Shown: piece after piece, positions 52,238 to 60,394 of the stretch
Layout: the number at the start of each line of letters is the position of its first letter
Position numbering within the stretch: the first letter of the stretch is position 1
Origin: Arthrobacter sp. YN
GTDB taxonomy: Bacteria; Actinomycetota; Actinomycetes; Actinomycetales; Micrococcaceae
Direction: 5' to 3'
NCBI RefSeq assembly: GCF_002224285.1
Contig: NZ_CP022436.1
Coordinates: 682,001 to 746,000 of the forward strand
DNA: 64,000 nucleotides
Notes under the pieces: model-generated
What the model was told of the DNA's origin: nothing
Seen by the model: only the letters and a program-made list of their open reading frames with translations
Database searches by the model: none
Translations under genes and position numbers: made by a program

Positions 52238-55200
52238 ATGACCAGCACCATCCCGGATGCCACCGCCCCGAGCAGCCAGGATTCCGGGCAGTTCGACGCT
52301 TTGGCGCAGGAAGCCATCGCCTTGGTCCGCCATTGGCTCACAGAAGCCGGCAAGATCCCCGTGGACGTGTCCGCCCAGCGCCTGGCCGGCGTCTTGAAAG
52401 ACCCCAACGGCCTGGATTTCACGGTTGGATTCGTCGACGGCGTCATCCGCCCCGAGGATCTGTCGGTCGCCGGCCGTAAACTCGCAGAGTTGGCACCCAA
52501 GGTGCCGAAGTTCCTCCCGTGGTACATGCGCAGCGCTGTCCGCGTGGGTGGCGTTATGGCTCCGATCGTCCCGCAGGTAGTTATCCCGATCGCCCGCCGC
52601 GTGCTCCGCGAAATGGTGGGCCACCTGATCGTGGACGCCACTGACGCCAAGCTCGGCCCGGCCATCGCCAAGATCCGCCAGGACGGCGTTCACTTGAACG
52701 TGAACCTCCTCGGCGAAGCCGTTCTGGGGGAGCACGAAGCGCAGCGTCGCCTGGAAGGCACCCTGAAACTCCTGGCCCGCGATGACGTGGACTACGTTTC
52801 CATCAAGGAGTCCTCCACCGTGGCACCGCACTCCCCGTGGGCCTTCGACGAAGCCGTCGATCACGTCGTGGAGAAGCTCACCCCGCTGTACCGCCTTGCC
52901 GCGTCCTTCCCCAAGCCCAAGTTCATCAACCTGGACATGGAGGAATACAAGGACCTCAGCATGACCATCGCGGTGTTCAAGCGCATCCTTGACATGCCGG
53001 AGTTCAAGAACCTGGAAGCTGGCATCGTCCTCCAGGCATACCTCCCCGACGCACTCGGCGCTATGCAGGAACTGCAGGAGTGGGCCACGGCTCGTCGTGC
53101 ACAGGGCGGCGCTCCCATCAAGGTACGCGTGGTCAAGGGCGCCAACCTTCCCATGGAGCAGGTTGAAGCTTCCCTTCACGACTGGCCGCTGGCCACCTGG
53201 GGGACCAAGCAGGACTCGGACACCAGCTACAAGAACGTCATCAACTACGCCCTCACTCCGGAACGCATTGACGCGGTCCGCATCGGCGTGGCCGGCCACA
53301 ACCTGTTCGACGTCGCCTTTGCCTGGTTGCTGGCCAAGGAGCGCGGCGTAACGAAGGGCATTGAATTCGAGATGCTGCTGGGCATGGCAACCGGTCAGGC
53401 CACCGCAGTCCGCAAGGATGTCGGCAGCCTCCTGCTTTACACGCCCGTGGTCCACCCGGGCGAGTTCGACGTCGCCATCGCCTACCTGATCCGCCGCCTT
53501 GAAGAAGGCGCCAGCCAGGAAAACTTCATGAGCGCAGTTTTTGAACTGAGCGACAATGAAGCCCTGTTCAAGCGCGAACAGCAGCGCTTCCTGGACTCCC
53601 TGGCCCGCATGACGGACGAAGTTCCTGGCCCCAGCCGCCAGCAGGACCGCCGTCTCCCCGCCGAGCCCGCACCGCTCGAGGGCTTCAGCAACACCCCGGA
53701 CACCGACCCGGCACTCCCTGCCAACCGCTCCTGGGGCCGTGACATCCTCAAGCGCATTCCGGGTTCCACTGCGGGCAACAAGATCGTCGAGTCCACCAAG
53801 GTCTCCGACGCCGCCGAGCTGGATCGCATCATCGCTACCGCCGTGGATCACGGCAAGGCCTGGGGCGCCCGTCCGGCCGCCGAACGCGCAGCGATCCTGC
53901 ACCGCGCCGGCGAGGTCCTTGAGGCCCGTCGTGCGGAGCTTCTTGAGGTCATGGCGTCCGAAACGGGCAAGACCATCGACCAAGGCGACCCCGAAGTCAG
54001 CGAAGCAATCGACTTCGCGCACTACTACGCCGAGCGCGCCAAGGACCTGGAAACGGTCGACGGCGCCACGTTCGTCCCAGCCAACCTCACCGTGGTGACC
54101 CCGCCGTGGAACTTCCCGGTGGCGATCCCCGCAGGTTCGACGCTCGCAGCGCTCGCCTCGGGCTCCGCCGTCGTGATCAAGCCTGCAAAGCAGGCCCGCC
54201 GCTCCGGTTCCGTCATGGTGGATGCCCTCTGGGAAGCCGGCGTGCCTCGCGAAGTGCTGGCACTCGTGCAGCTCGAAGAGCGCGAGCTTGGCACCCAGTT
54301 GGTCTCGCACCCCAGCGTTGACCGCGTGATCCTCACTGGTGGCTACGAAACCGCTGAGCTGTTCCGTTCCTTCCGTCAGGACCTGCCGCTGCTCGCGGAG
54401 ACCTCGGGTAAGAACGCCATCATCGTCACCCCGAGCGCTGACCTGGACCTCGCTGCCAAGGACGTCGTGTACTCGGCGTTCGGCCACGCAGGCCAGAAGT
54501 GCTCGGCTGCCTCACTGGTGATCCTGGTGGGTTCGGTCGCCAAGAGTGCCCGCTTCCACAACCAGCTGATCGACGCCGCCCGCTCCCTGACCGTGGGCTA
54601 CCCGGAGGACGCCACCACGCAGATGGGGCCGATCATCGAACCGGCCAACGGCAAGCTCCTCAACGCCCTCACCACCCTGGGCGACGGCGAAAGCTGGGCG
54701 ATTAAGCCCGAGCGCCTCGACGAAACCGGCCGTTTGTGGTCCCCGGGCATCCGCTCCGGCGTCAAGCGTGGCTCCTACTTCCACCTCACCGAGTTCTTCG
54801 GCCCGGTCTTGGGTGTCATGACCGCCGAGACCCTCGAGGAAGCCATCGCCATCCAGAACGAGATCGAGTACGGCCTCACCGCCGGCCTGCACTCCCTGGA
54901 CTCTGCTGAAATGGGCGTCTGGCTGGACACCATCCAGGCCGGAAACCTGTACGTCAACCGCGGCATCACCGGTGCGATCGTGCAGCGCCAGCCGTTCGGT
55001 GGATGGAAGAAGTCGGCAGTCGGTGCCGGAACCAAGGCCGGTGGACCGAACTACCTGATCGGCCTGGGCAGCTGGCTCCCCGCCGAAGCCAACGCCAAGC
55101 GCGGCACGGTGCTCCAGGGTGCAGCCGCTCAGCTCCTCGCTGCTGCAAAGTCCGCCGACGTTACCGCTGAAGAACTCCAGACCCTGCAGCAGTCGCTCTT

Positions 55201-55699
55201 CAGCGACGCCGCAGCCTGGGAATCCGAGTTCGGCACCCGCAAGGACGTCTCCGCCCTCTCCGCAGAGCGCAACGTCTTCCGGTACCGCTCCCTCCCTGTC
55301 ACCATCCGCCTCTCCGAAGGCAAGCGAATTGCTGAGCTGCTCCGTGTAGTAGCAGCCGGCGCAGTGGCGGGTTCGAAGCTGACGGTAAGCTCCGCCGTCG
55401 TACTTCCTGACGCCGTGGTGACGGTCTTCGCGAACCTGGGCGTCAGCGTCCGGATCGAGGACGACGCCGCGTGGCTGGGCCGTGCGGCCAACTTCGACGC
55501 CGGCCGGATCCGCCTGATCGGTGGCGACTTCGCTGCGCTGAGCGCAGCCATGGGTGGCCGTCCGGACGTCGCGGTGTACCACGGTGCTGTAACCCAGGCC
55601 GGTCGGATCGAGATGCTGCCGTTCCTCCGCGAGCAGGCCGTGTCCATCACCGCCCACCGCTTCGGCACCCCGAACCACCTGTCGGATCACCTGATCTAG
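52238..55699 (+). CDS. putA: bifunctional proline dehydrogenase/P5C dehydrogenase PutA
   Basis: This 1153-residue enzyme oxidises proline to glutamate. An FAD-binding proline dehydrogenase barrel occupies roughly 80-480 (LNVNLLGEAVLGEHEAQRRL, IRRLEEGASQENFMSAVFEL). A P5C dehydrogenase of ALDH type occupies roughly 530-1010, with Glu721 (AETSGKNAII) and the catalytic Cys755 (GHAGQKCSAASLV). There is no N-terminal ribbon-helix-helix, so unlike E. coli PutA it is not its own repressor. A C-terminal extension of about 140 residues has no recognised motif. AAGGAG lies upstream of the ATG. Confidence 0.96.
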   Translation: MTSTIPDATAPSSQDSGQFDALAQEAIALVRHWLTEAGKIPVDVSAQRLAGVLKDPNGLDFTVGFVDGVIRPEDLSVAGRKLAELAPKVPKFLPWYMRSAVRVGGVMAPIVPQVVIPIARRVLREMVGHLIVDATDAKLGPAIAKIRQDGVHLNVNLLGEAVLGEHEAQRRLEGTLKLLARDDVDYVSIKESSTVAPHSPWAFDEAVDHVVEKLTPLYRLAASFPKPKFINLDMEEYKDLSMTIAVFKRILDMPEFKNLEAGIVLQAYLPDALGAMQELQEWATARRAQGGAPIKVRVVKGANLPMEQVEASLHDWPLATWGTKQDSDTSYKNVINYALTPERIDAVRIGVAGHNLFDVAFAWLLAKERGVTKGIEFEMLLGMATGQATAVRKDVGSLLLYTPVVHPGEFDVAIAYLIRRLEEGASQENFMSAVFELSDNEALFKREQQRFLDSLARMTDEVPGPSRQQDRRLPAEPAPLEGFSNTPDTDPALPANRSWGRDILKRIPGSTAGNKIVESTKVSDAAELDRIIATAVDHGKAWGARPAAERAAILHRAGEVLEARRAELLEVMASETGKTIDQGDPEVSEAIDFAHYYAERAKDLETVDGATFVPANLTVVTPPWNFPVAIPAGSTLAALASGSAVVIKPAKQARRSGSVMVDALWEAGVPREVLALVQLEERELGTQLVSHPSVDRVILTGGYETAELFRSFRQDLPLLAETSGKNAIIVTPSADLDLAAKDVVYSAFGHAGQKCSAASLVILVGSVAKSARFHNQLIDAARSLTVGYPEDATTQMGPIIEPANGKLLNALTTLGDGESWAIKPERLDETGRLWSPGIRSGVKRGSYFHLTEFFGPVLGVMTAETLEEAIAIQNEIEYGLTAGLHSLDSAEMGVWLDTIQAGNLYVNRGITGAIVQRQPFGGWKKSAVGAGTKAGGPNYLIGLGSWLPAEANAKRGTVLQGAAAQLLAAAKSADVTAEELQTLQQSLFSDAAAWESEFGTRKDVSALSAERNVFRYRSLPVTIRLSEGKRIAELLRVVAAGAVAGSKLTVSSAVVLPDAVVTVFANLGVSVRIEDDAAWLGRAANFDAGRIRLIGGDFAALSAAMGGRPDVAVYHGAVTQAGRIEMLPFLREQAVSITAHRFGTPNHLSDHLI

Positions 55700-55756
55700 G
55701 ACGCATCCACGGCGTGCGCCGAGGGGTGAGCTCTCGGCAGTAAGCACGCACCAAGA

Positions 55757-55865
55757 GGTTGAAAGCCAGCCCCTCGGCGATATCCACACCACGTGTGTCC
55801 CCGTCGAGGGGTTGGCTTTCGCCTTTTTGGGAGGCTCAAAGGGTTGAAAGCCAGCCCCTCGGCGA
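55757..55865. repeat. two direct copies plus one inverted copy of a REP-like unit
   Basis: A 24-base unit, GGTTGAAAGCCAGCC followed by CCTCGGCGA, occurs at 55757-55780 and again at 55842-55865. An inverted version (TCGAGGGGTTGGCTTTC, 55804-55820) lies between them and is followed by GCCTTTTT. The inverted arm can pair with either flanking copy. One pairing gives a putA terminator on the plus strand; the other is placed to act on the convergent minus-strand gene. Confidence 0.75.
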
Positions 55866-55873
55866 AAGGCACC

Positions 55874-56797
55874 TCAGGCCTCGGCGTAGCCCAGCCTTTG
55901 CAACCTGCGGCGCGCTGCTTGCTCGCTGGGACCGTGGGAGCCCAGGGCGAATCGGACCATCCCCAACACGCCACGCGCCGCCAGGATGGCCGGCAAGGGC
56001 ACGGGGCCAAGCCTGGCGGGCCGGAGGCCGAGCAAGTCCCGATACTTAGGCTCAAGGCTCGCGACGGCGGCCGCGAACAGGATGGTGTAACCGGGCTTGA
56101 GGAGTGGGCTCAGGGGAGGATAGCGAATAAACGACACCGTCTCGGCAAGCCGCTCATCGGCCCGGAGTACCCCGGAGGCGTACCACTGCTCCAGCTCGTC
56201 ACGGACCTGGGCTTCGGTGAGTGGCGGGTCTACAACTCCCATGAGTCGTCCGGCTGCTGCCCATTCGCGGACGTAGGCATCGGGCCCGCCAGGGATGGCC
56301 CTGCCCCAGATCCGGTTGGCAGTGAGGAAGGAGTCCGCGTAGGTGACGTGGACCCAGCGGAGGAGTTCGGGGTCGTTGGCGGCGTATTCGCGCTCCACAC
56401 CCAGCCCGTCAAGGTAGGTTCCCCGGACACGCTCATGGATCTTCCGGACCCGTGCGGTCGCGGCTTCGGCGGCCTCCGTGGAGCCGTACGTCACGGTGAA
56501 GATCCACCGCACGGTGTTCGCGAGACGGCCCAAGGGGTCCTTCTGGAAGCCGGAGTGTTCGTAGACACCCGCCAGCGCGCCGGGATGGAGGGCCTGCATC
56601 AGCAGGACGCGGATGCCCGCCACGATGGTGGCCACGTGGCCGTGCACCGTCCAGACGGCCGACCCGGGAAGGTGATATCCGGCGTCGTTCCCGTCTGCGA
56701 GCCGCGGCACCCACTCCGGAGGCGTGCCCGACGTTCCGGTGAAGGTGCGCTGCAGTTCGTGCCTGTACTCCGTGAGGTAATTCCTCATAGGTCCCAT
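55874..56797 (-). CDS. MpaB-family (DUF2236) oxygenase-like protein
   Basis: This 307-residue protein is of the DUF2236/MpaB family, which includes haem-binding oxygenases such as latex-clearing protein. Conserved blocks are VHGHVATIVAGIRVLLMQALHPGALAGV near 50-78, GRLANTVRWIFTVTYGST and WVHVTYADSFLTANRIW, with His residues that could bind haem. The substrate is unknown. It is convergent with putA across the repeat element. Confidence 0.85.
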   Translation of the reverse strand: MGPMRNYLTEYRHELQRTFTGTSGTPPEWVPRLADGNDAGYHLPGSAVWTVHGHVATIVAGIRVLLMQALHPGALAGVYEHSGFQKDPLGRLANTVRWIFTVTYGSTEAAEAATARVRKIHERVRGTYLDGLGVEREYAANDPELLRWVHVTYADSFLTANRIWGRAIPGGPDAYVREWAAAGRLMGVVDPPLTEAQVRDELEQWYASGVLRADERLAETVSFIRYPPLSPLLKPGYTILFAAAVASLEPKYRDLLGLRPARLGPVPLPAILAARGVLGMVRFALGSHGPSEQAARRRLQRLGYAEA

Positions 56798-56834
56798 GAG
56801 ACCTCCATTTGGCGGAGGTGTACAGAGCAGATTG

Positions 56835-56883
56835 TGTACAGGTAATGCCCTGATGACCGACGCATCAGGGCATTAGCTGTACA
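56835..56883. terminator. stem-loop between the MFS exporter and MpaB-like gene
   Basis: TAATGCCCTGATG and CATCAGGGCATTA form a perfect 13-base stem, extended outside by TGTACA on both sides. It follows the MFS stop on the minus strand. Confidence 0.7.
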
Positions 56884-56896
56884 AAAACTCCGGGCT

Positions 56897-58339
56897 TCAG
56901 GAGCGAACGCGGCGCCGGGAGGGTGCCGCTGCCACCAGCAGGGCGGCAATCGCGACGGCGGCACTCAGGATGAGTCCCGGCCGGTACTGTTCCAGCATGG
57001 CTTGGGCGCTGACGGTTCCGGCGGCTTGGCCGTGACCGCTGACCAACGCTGTGGTGACGGCCAGAACCAGTGCGGCTCCCACTTGTGTGCTGGTCTGGAT
57101 CAGGCCGGCTGCCAGTCCCTGTTCCGAATCCTTGATCCCGGCGGTCGCTTGTACGTTGATGGACGGGAAGGCCAGCGCAAACCCGACTCCGAGCAGGACC
57201 ACCGACGGCAGGATGTCCAGCACGTAGTTGGGCGTAGTGCCGACGCGGAGGAACAGGACGTAGCCCAACCCCATCGCAGTGAGGCCCGCCAGAATCAGCT
57301 GCGTGGCGCCGAACTTTTCGATGAGCTTGTCCGCGAACGGTGCGCTGGTCGCGACCAACAGGCCGGCGGGCAGCAAGGCCAACGCCATGCCCAGCGGGGT
57401 CCAACCGAGCACCGACTGCAGGTACATGGTGACGATGAACTGGAAGCTCAGGTAGGACCCGAACAGCCCTACCGCGCTGAGGTTGGCCCGAGCCACCCAG
57501 CCCTCCTTGAGGATGCTGAAGCGGATCAGCGGGTGCTTGACCTTGTTCTCGATCACCGCGAAGGCTGCCAGCACGGCAACGGAAACTGCGAATCCGGCGA
57601 TTGTTGCCACAGATCCCCAGCCCTGTTCCGGTGCTGAAACCAAGGTGTAGACGAGGCCAAGCATGCCCAGTGCCAGGGTCACGGCGCCCCAGACATCGTG
57701 CCCGCTGTCCTCAACGGATGGCTTGTCCTTGGGAATGAACTTCATGCCCAGGAGGACAACCACCACTGCGATCGGCACCGAGACCAGGAACGTCCAGCGC
57801 CAGCTGAGGCTGGTCATGAGGCCACCCACCACCAAGCCCAGCGAGAAGCCGCTGGCGCCGAACGTCGTGAAGATGGACAGCGCCTTGTTGCGCTCGCGTC
57901 CCTCCGCGAAGTTGGTGGTGATGATGGAGAAGCCGGTGGGCGCGGTGAAGGCGGCCGCGAGTCCCTTGATGAACCGGGTGGCGATCAGGATGGCGGGGTC
58001 GTCCACCAGTCCGCCCAGGAGCGACGCCGCGGCGAAAACGGTCAAAGCAATGAGGAAGATACGACGGCGGCCCAACAGGTCCGCGAGTCGGCCACCCAGG
58101 AGCAGCAGGCTTCCGTAGCCCAGGACGTAGGCGGAGACGATCCACTGCAGGGAATCGGTTCCGAGGTTGAGTTCCTGTCCGATGGACGGCAGGGCAACGC
58201 CGACCATGGAAACGTCCAGCCCGTCGAGGGCCAAGACGGTGCACACGACCATCAGCAGCAGCCACTGGGCGCGGGTCCAGTGAACGGCTGAAACCAAAGG
58301 CGGCTCAGTTGAGGATTTGAGGGCGGTGGGTGATGTCAT
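56897..58339 (-). CDS. MFS multidrug exporter (EmrB/QacA type)
   Basis: This protein of about 480 residues has 14 predicted helices. Motifs of the DHA2 drug/H+ antiporters are visible: LDVSMVGVALPSIGQEL in helix 1 and GGRLADLLGRRRIF in loop 2-3. The ATG at 58339 is chosen because an earlier in-frame TTG would place the start inside the operator palindromes. It is divergent from a MarR regulator, the common arrangement for inducible efflux. Confidence 0.9.
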   Translation of the reverse strand: MTSPTALKSSTEPPLVSAVHWTRAQWLLLMVVCTVLALDGLDVSMVGVALPSIGQELNLGTDSLQWIVSAYVLGYGSLLLLGGRLADLLGRRRIFLIALTVFAAASLLGGLVDDPAILIATRFIKGLAAAFTAPTGFSIITTNFAEGRERNKALSIFTTFGASGFSLGLVVGGLMTSLSWRWTFLVSVPIAVVVVLLGMKFIPKDKPSVEDSGHDVWGAVTLALGMLGLVYTLVSAPEQGWGSVATIAGFAVSVAVLAAFAVIENKVKHPLIRFSILKEGWVARANLSAVGLFGSYLSFQFIVTMYLQSVLGWTPLGMALALLPAGLLVATSAPFADKLIEKFGATQLILAGLTAMGLGYVLFLRVGTTPNYVLDILPSVVLLGVGFALAFPSINVQATAGIKDSEQGLAAGLIQTSTQVGAALVLAVTTALVSGHGQAAGTVSAQAMLEQYRPGLILSAAVAIAALLVAAAPSRRRVRS

Positions 58340-58353
58340 GCGCTTCAATCTAT

Positions 58354-58395
58354 ATGACGCGTCATTCAATGACAAGGACTACGATGACATGTCAT
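58354..58395. promoter_or_regulatory. two perfect palindromes, MarR operators
   Basis: ATGACGCGTCAT (58354-58365) and ATGACATGTCAT (58384-58395) are both perfect 12-base palindromes, centres 30 bases apart, in the interval between the MFS and MarR genes. Further ATGAC half-sites flank them. Each is about the length bound by one MarR dimer. Confidence 0.8.
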
Positions 58396-58454
58396 TGGAT
58401 GACGCAGAATTTTATGACATGGATTCAAATCGCGTTATGAACTAGAATCGGCAC

Positions 58455-58835
58455 ATGGCAACGACGCGTGACCGTCAACTGGTTGAGCAGTGGCGCAGCA
58501 TCCAGAACTCCTACTTCCGCACCGCAGGAGCGATCGACCGCGCGCTGGAAGCCAAGTTCGACATTGGCCTCAATGAGTTCGAAATCCTGGATCTCGTGGC
58601 TGAAAGCGAAGAATCAGCGTGCCGGATGAAGGCCTTGGGGGAGCGCACCCCCATGACGCAAAGTGCCGTCTCCAAGGTGGTGGACAGGCTCGAAAAAGCA
58701 GGCCTGGTCTCCCGCCAAACCTGTGTGGATGATCGCCGCTCCCTGTTCCTGGAGCTGACGGACGCCGGCCGCGCGCTCCACTCCACGGCCGCCGTCGAGC
58801 ACCGTGCGCTGCTCGAGGAAAACCTGGGCTCCTAA
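58455..58835 (+). CDS. MarR-family transcriptional regulator
   Basis: This 126-residue winged-helix regulator has GLNEFEILDLVAE, the recognition helix in MTQSAVSKVVDRLEKAGLVSRQTC and the wing VDDRRSLFLELTDAGRALH. It is short but complete for the family core. It is divergent from the drug exporter with two shared palindromes, so it is a likely drug-responsive repressor of that gene and of itself. Confidence 0.9.
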   Translation: MATTRDRQLVEQWRSIQNSYFRTAGAIDRALEAKFDIGLNEFEILDLVAESEESACRMKALGERTPMTQSAVSKVVDRLEKAGLVSRQTCVDDRRSLFLELTDAGRALHSTAAVEHRALLEENLGS

Positions 58836-58875
58836 CCGCCTGACCCGGCTGGCCAGGGTATACGTCTGAGTGGGA

Positions 58876-60177
58876 TTAGATGAGCGAACGGAAGATGTCC
58901 CAGCCCGTTCCAATGGTTTCGGACGTGGGCACGAACCCGGCGTACTTCAGGAGATCTCCCTCCGGGTTGATGGCGATGGTGTCGTTTCGGGTCACTGTGT
59001 GCCCCCAATGTATGGCCTCACCCAGGTTGTGGGTGTAGCTGCCAACACCGATGACATCGGTCATGACCTCCCATCCGGGGCCCCACGTGCCGGCGCCTTG
59101 CCAGTCTCCTTGGCCGTCAGAGCGGTAATGGTGCATATAACCGTCGTGGTCACGTCCCAGGATGTCGACGTTACCGTCGCCGCTGAGGTCGCCCGAGGCC
59201 ATGATCTTGTCAAAGACCTGCCACCCAGTGCCTACAACCTGTGGTTCCTTCCAGCCGCCGTCACCATCGCCGGGGTACAGGTGGAGGTCGCCCTCGGCAT
59301 CGCGGGCGAGCACGTCATTGATGGTGTCTCCGTCAAAGTCACCGGGGCCCACGATGGTGTCAAAAATGTTCCAGCCCGTGCCCACAACAGAACTGTCCAT
59401 CCAACCTCCGTGGCCATCGCCTGGATACAGGTGGAGGTCGCCCTCGGCATCGCGGGCAAGGATGTCGTTGTTTCCGTCCCCGTCGAAATCGCCGGGTGAG
59501 AACACGACGTCGAACATGTTCCATCCGGTGCCCACGAGCCTGGGTTCATCCCACTGCGCTGTCTCGTAACTGGGGCACAGTCCGGCGTTACAAGTCCCTA
59601 GGCCATAGGTGTACGTTCGCGGGTACAGGACCAGTTCGCCGTCGTCCGTGCGGCCCAAAAGCTCAAAGTTCCCCCGCCCGGTCCACCCCATGGCCCGGTT
59701 GGAGGCAGAGATGGGCGCCGTCTCCTTGCTGTGCAGGAGAGTGTTCTCGTCGCCTCGCAGGGCATCGCCGCACTGCTGCTTCTCCGGAGTGGTGGCGTAG
59801 ACGTTGAACGAAAGCCGGTTGCCCCGGTCCTCCGGCAAAACTTTGAGTGGTTCCACCTGGCGCTCTGGAGGGAGGGGGGTGCCGTTGCTGAGCCATTCGA
59901 TCGTGTAGCCATCAGGCGCTGCCTCAGTTTTATCGCAGCCCGAGAATTCCGCTGGAGCACCCATCCGCAACTCCGACCCGACGTATGGCATGCCCACCAT
60001 GGATACGATCCCGTCCATATCAATATGGTGGAGGGGCGCGGTCCCCGCCGCGGATGAAGGGGACACACCGGCACCCGCCAAGCCGGCCACGAGCAGGGCA
60101 ACCATTGCGCCGGCCCGGGTGAGTGACGAGTCCCGCACGGCGGCAAGAGTTCTCTGACGTAACGACGAGGTGTTCAT
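58876..60177 (-). CDS. secreted FG-GAP/VCBS repeat protein
   Basis: This 433-residue protein has a signal peptide (AMVALLVAGLAGAGVSPSSAA) and a C-terminal half of about four 50-residue beta-propeller-like repeats with the pattern VGTGWNxFDxxxxPGDFDGD and ILARDAEGDLHLYPGDGxGGW. The DxDGDxxxD loops are calcium-binding FG-GAP motifs. The N-terminal half (about 45-160) has paired Cys and is unrecognised. It is probably an extracellular binding or scaffold protein. AGGAATG precedes the ATG. Confidence 0.88.
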   Translation of the reverse strand: MNTSSLRQRTLAAVRDSSLTRAGAMVALLVAGLAGAGVSPSSAAGTAPLHHIDMDGIVSMVGMPYVGSELRMGAPAEFSGCDKTEAAPDGYTIEWLSNGTPLPPERQVEPLKVLPEDRGNRLSFNVYATTPEKQQCGDALRGDENTLLHSKETAPISASNRAMGWTGRGNFELLGRTDDGELVLYPRTYTYGLGTCNAGLCPSYETAQWDEPRLVGTGWNMFDVVFSPGDFDGDGNNDILARDAEGDLHLYPGDGHGGWMDSSVVGTGWNIFDTIVGPGDFDGDTINDVLARDAEGDLHLYPGDGDGGWKEPQVVGTGWQVFDKIMASGDLSGDGNVDILGRDHDGYMHHYRSDGQGDWQGAGTWGPGWEVMTDVIGVGSYTHNLGEAIHWGHTVTRNDTIAINPEGDLLKYAGFVPTSETIGTGWDIFRSLI

Positions 60178-60252
60178 TCAGGCTCATTCCTGGTGGTGTC
60201 CGGCGCATGACGTCAGATGGGGACCATCCGGTTCCGCTCTGTCCTAACCTAG

Positions 60253-60268
60253 CTCAAGACATCTTGAG
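60253..60268. promoter_or_regulatory. CTCAAGA-CA-TCTTGAG inverted repeat
   Basis: This is a perfect seven-base inverted repeat with a two-base centre in the 217-base divergent region between the FG-GAP gene and the M23 gene. It could be an operator for either gene. No riboswitch of the ydaO type, which often precedes actinobacterial cell-wall hydrolases, is recognisable here. Confidence 0.3.
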
Positions 60269-60394
60269 CAAAAACTGATGGAACCTTTCCGCCACAAGGA
60301 CCCGCGAAGCCTTTATTTCTGATGTGATTCCCGCAACAATGGTGCTTGCACGCCAGGCTGGGGTTTGGTGCCGCTGGCTTTTGGGGAGTGTTTT

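Noticed and set aside
52154..54487. Very long minus-strand open frame (777 codons) inside putA
   Set aside because: It is antisense to a clear, motif-complete putA. Long antisense frames are expected from high-GC third-position bias, and its translation has no recognisable domain.
60178..60394. Possible c-di-AMP (ydaO) riboswitch before the M23 peptidase
   Set aside because: Such elements precede many actinobacterial cell-wall hydrolases, but the conserved core helices are not visible here; only a short dyad is.
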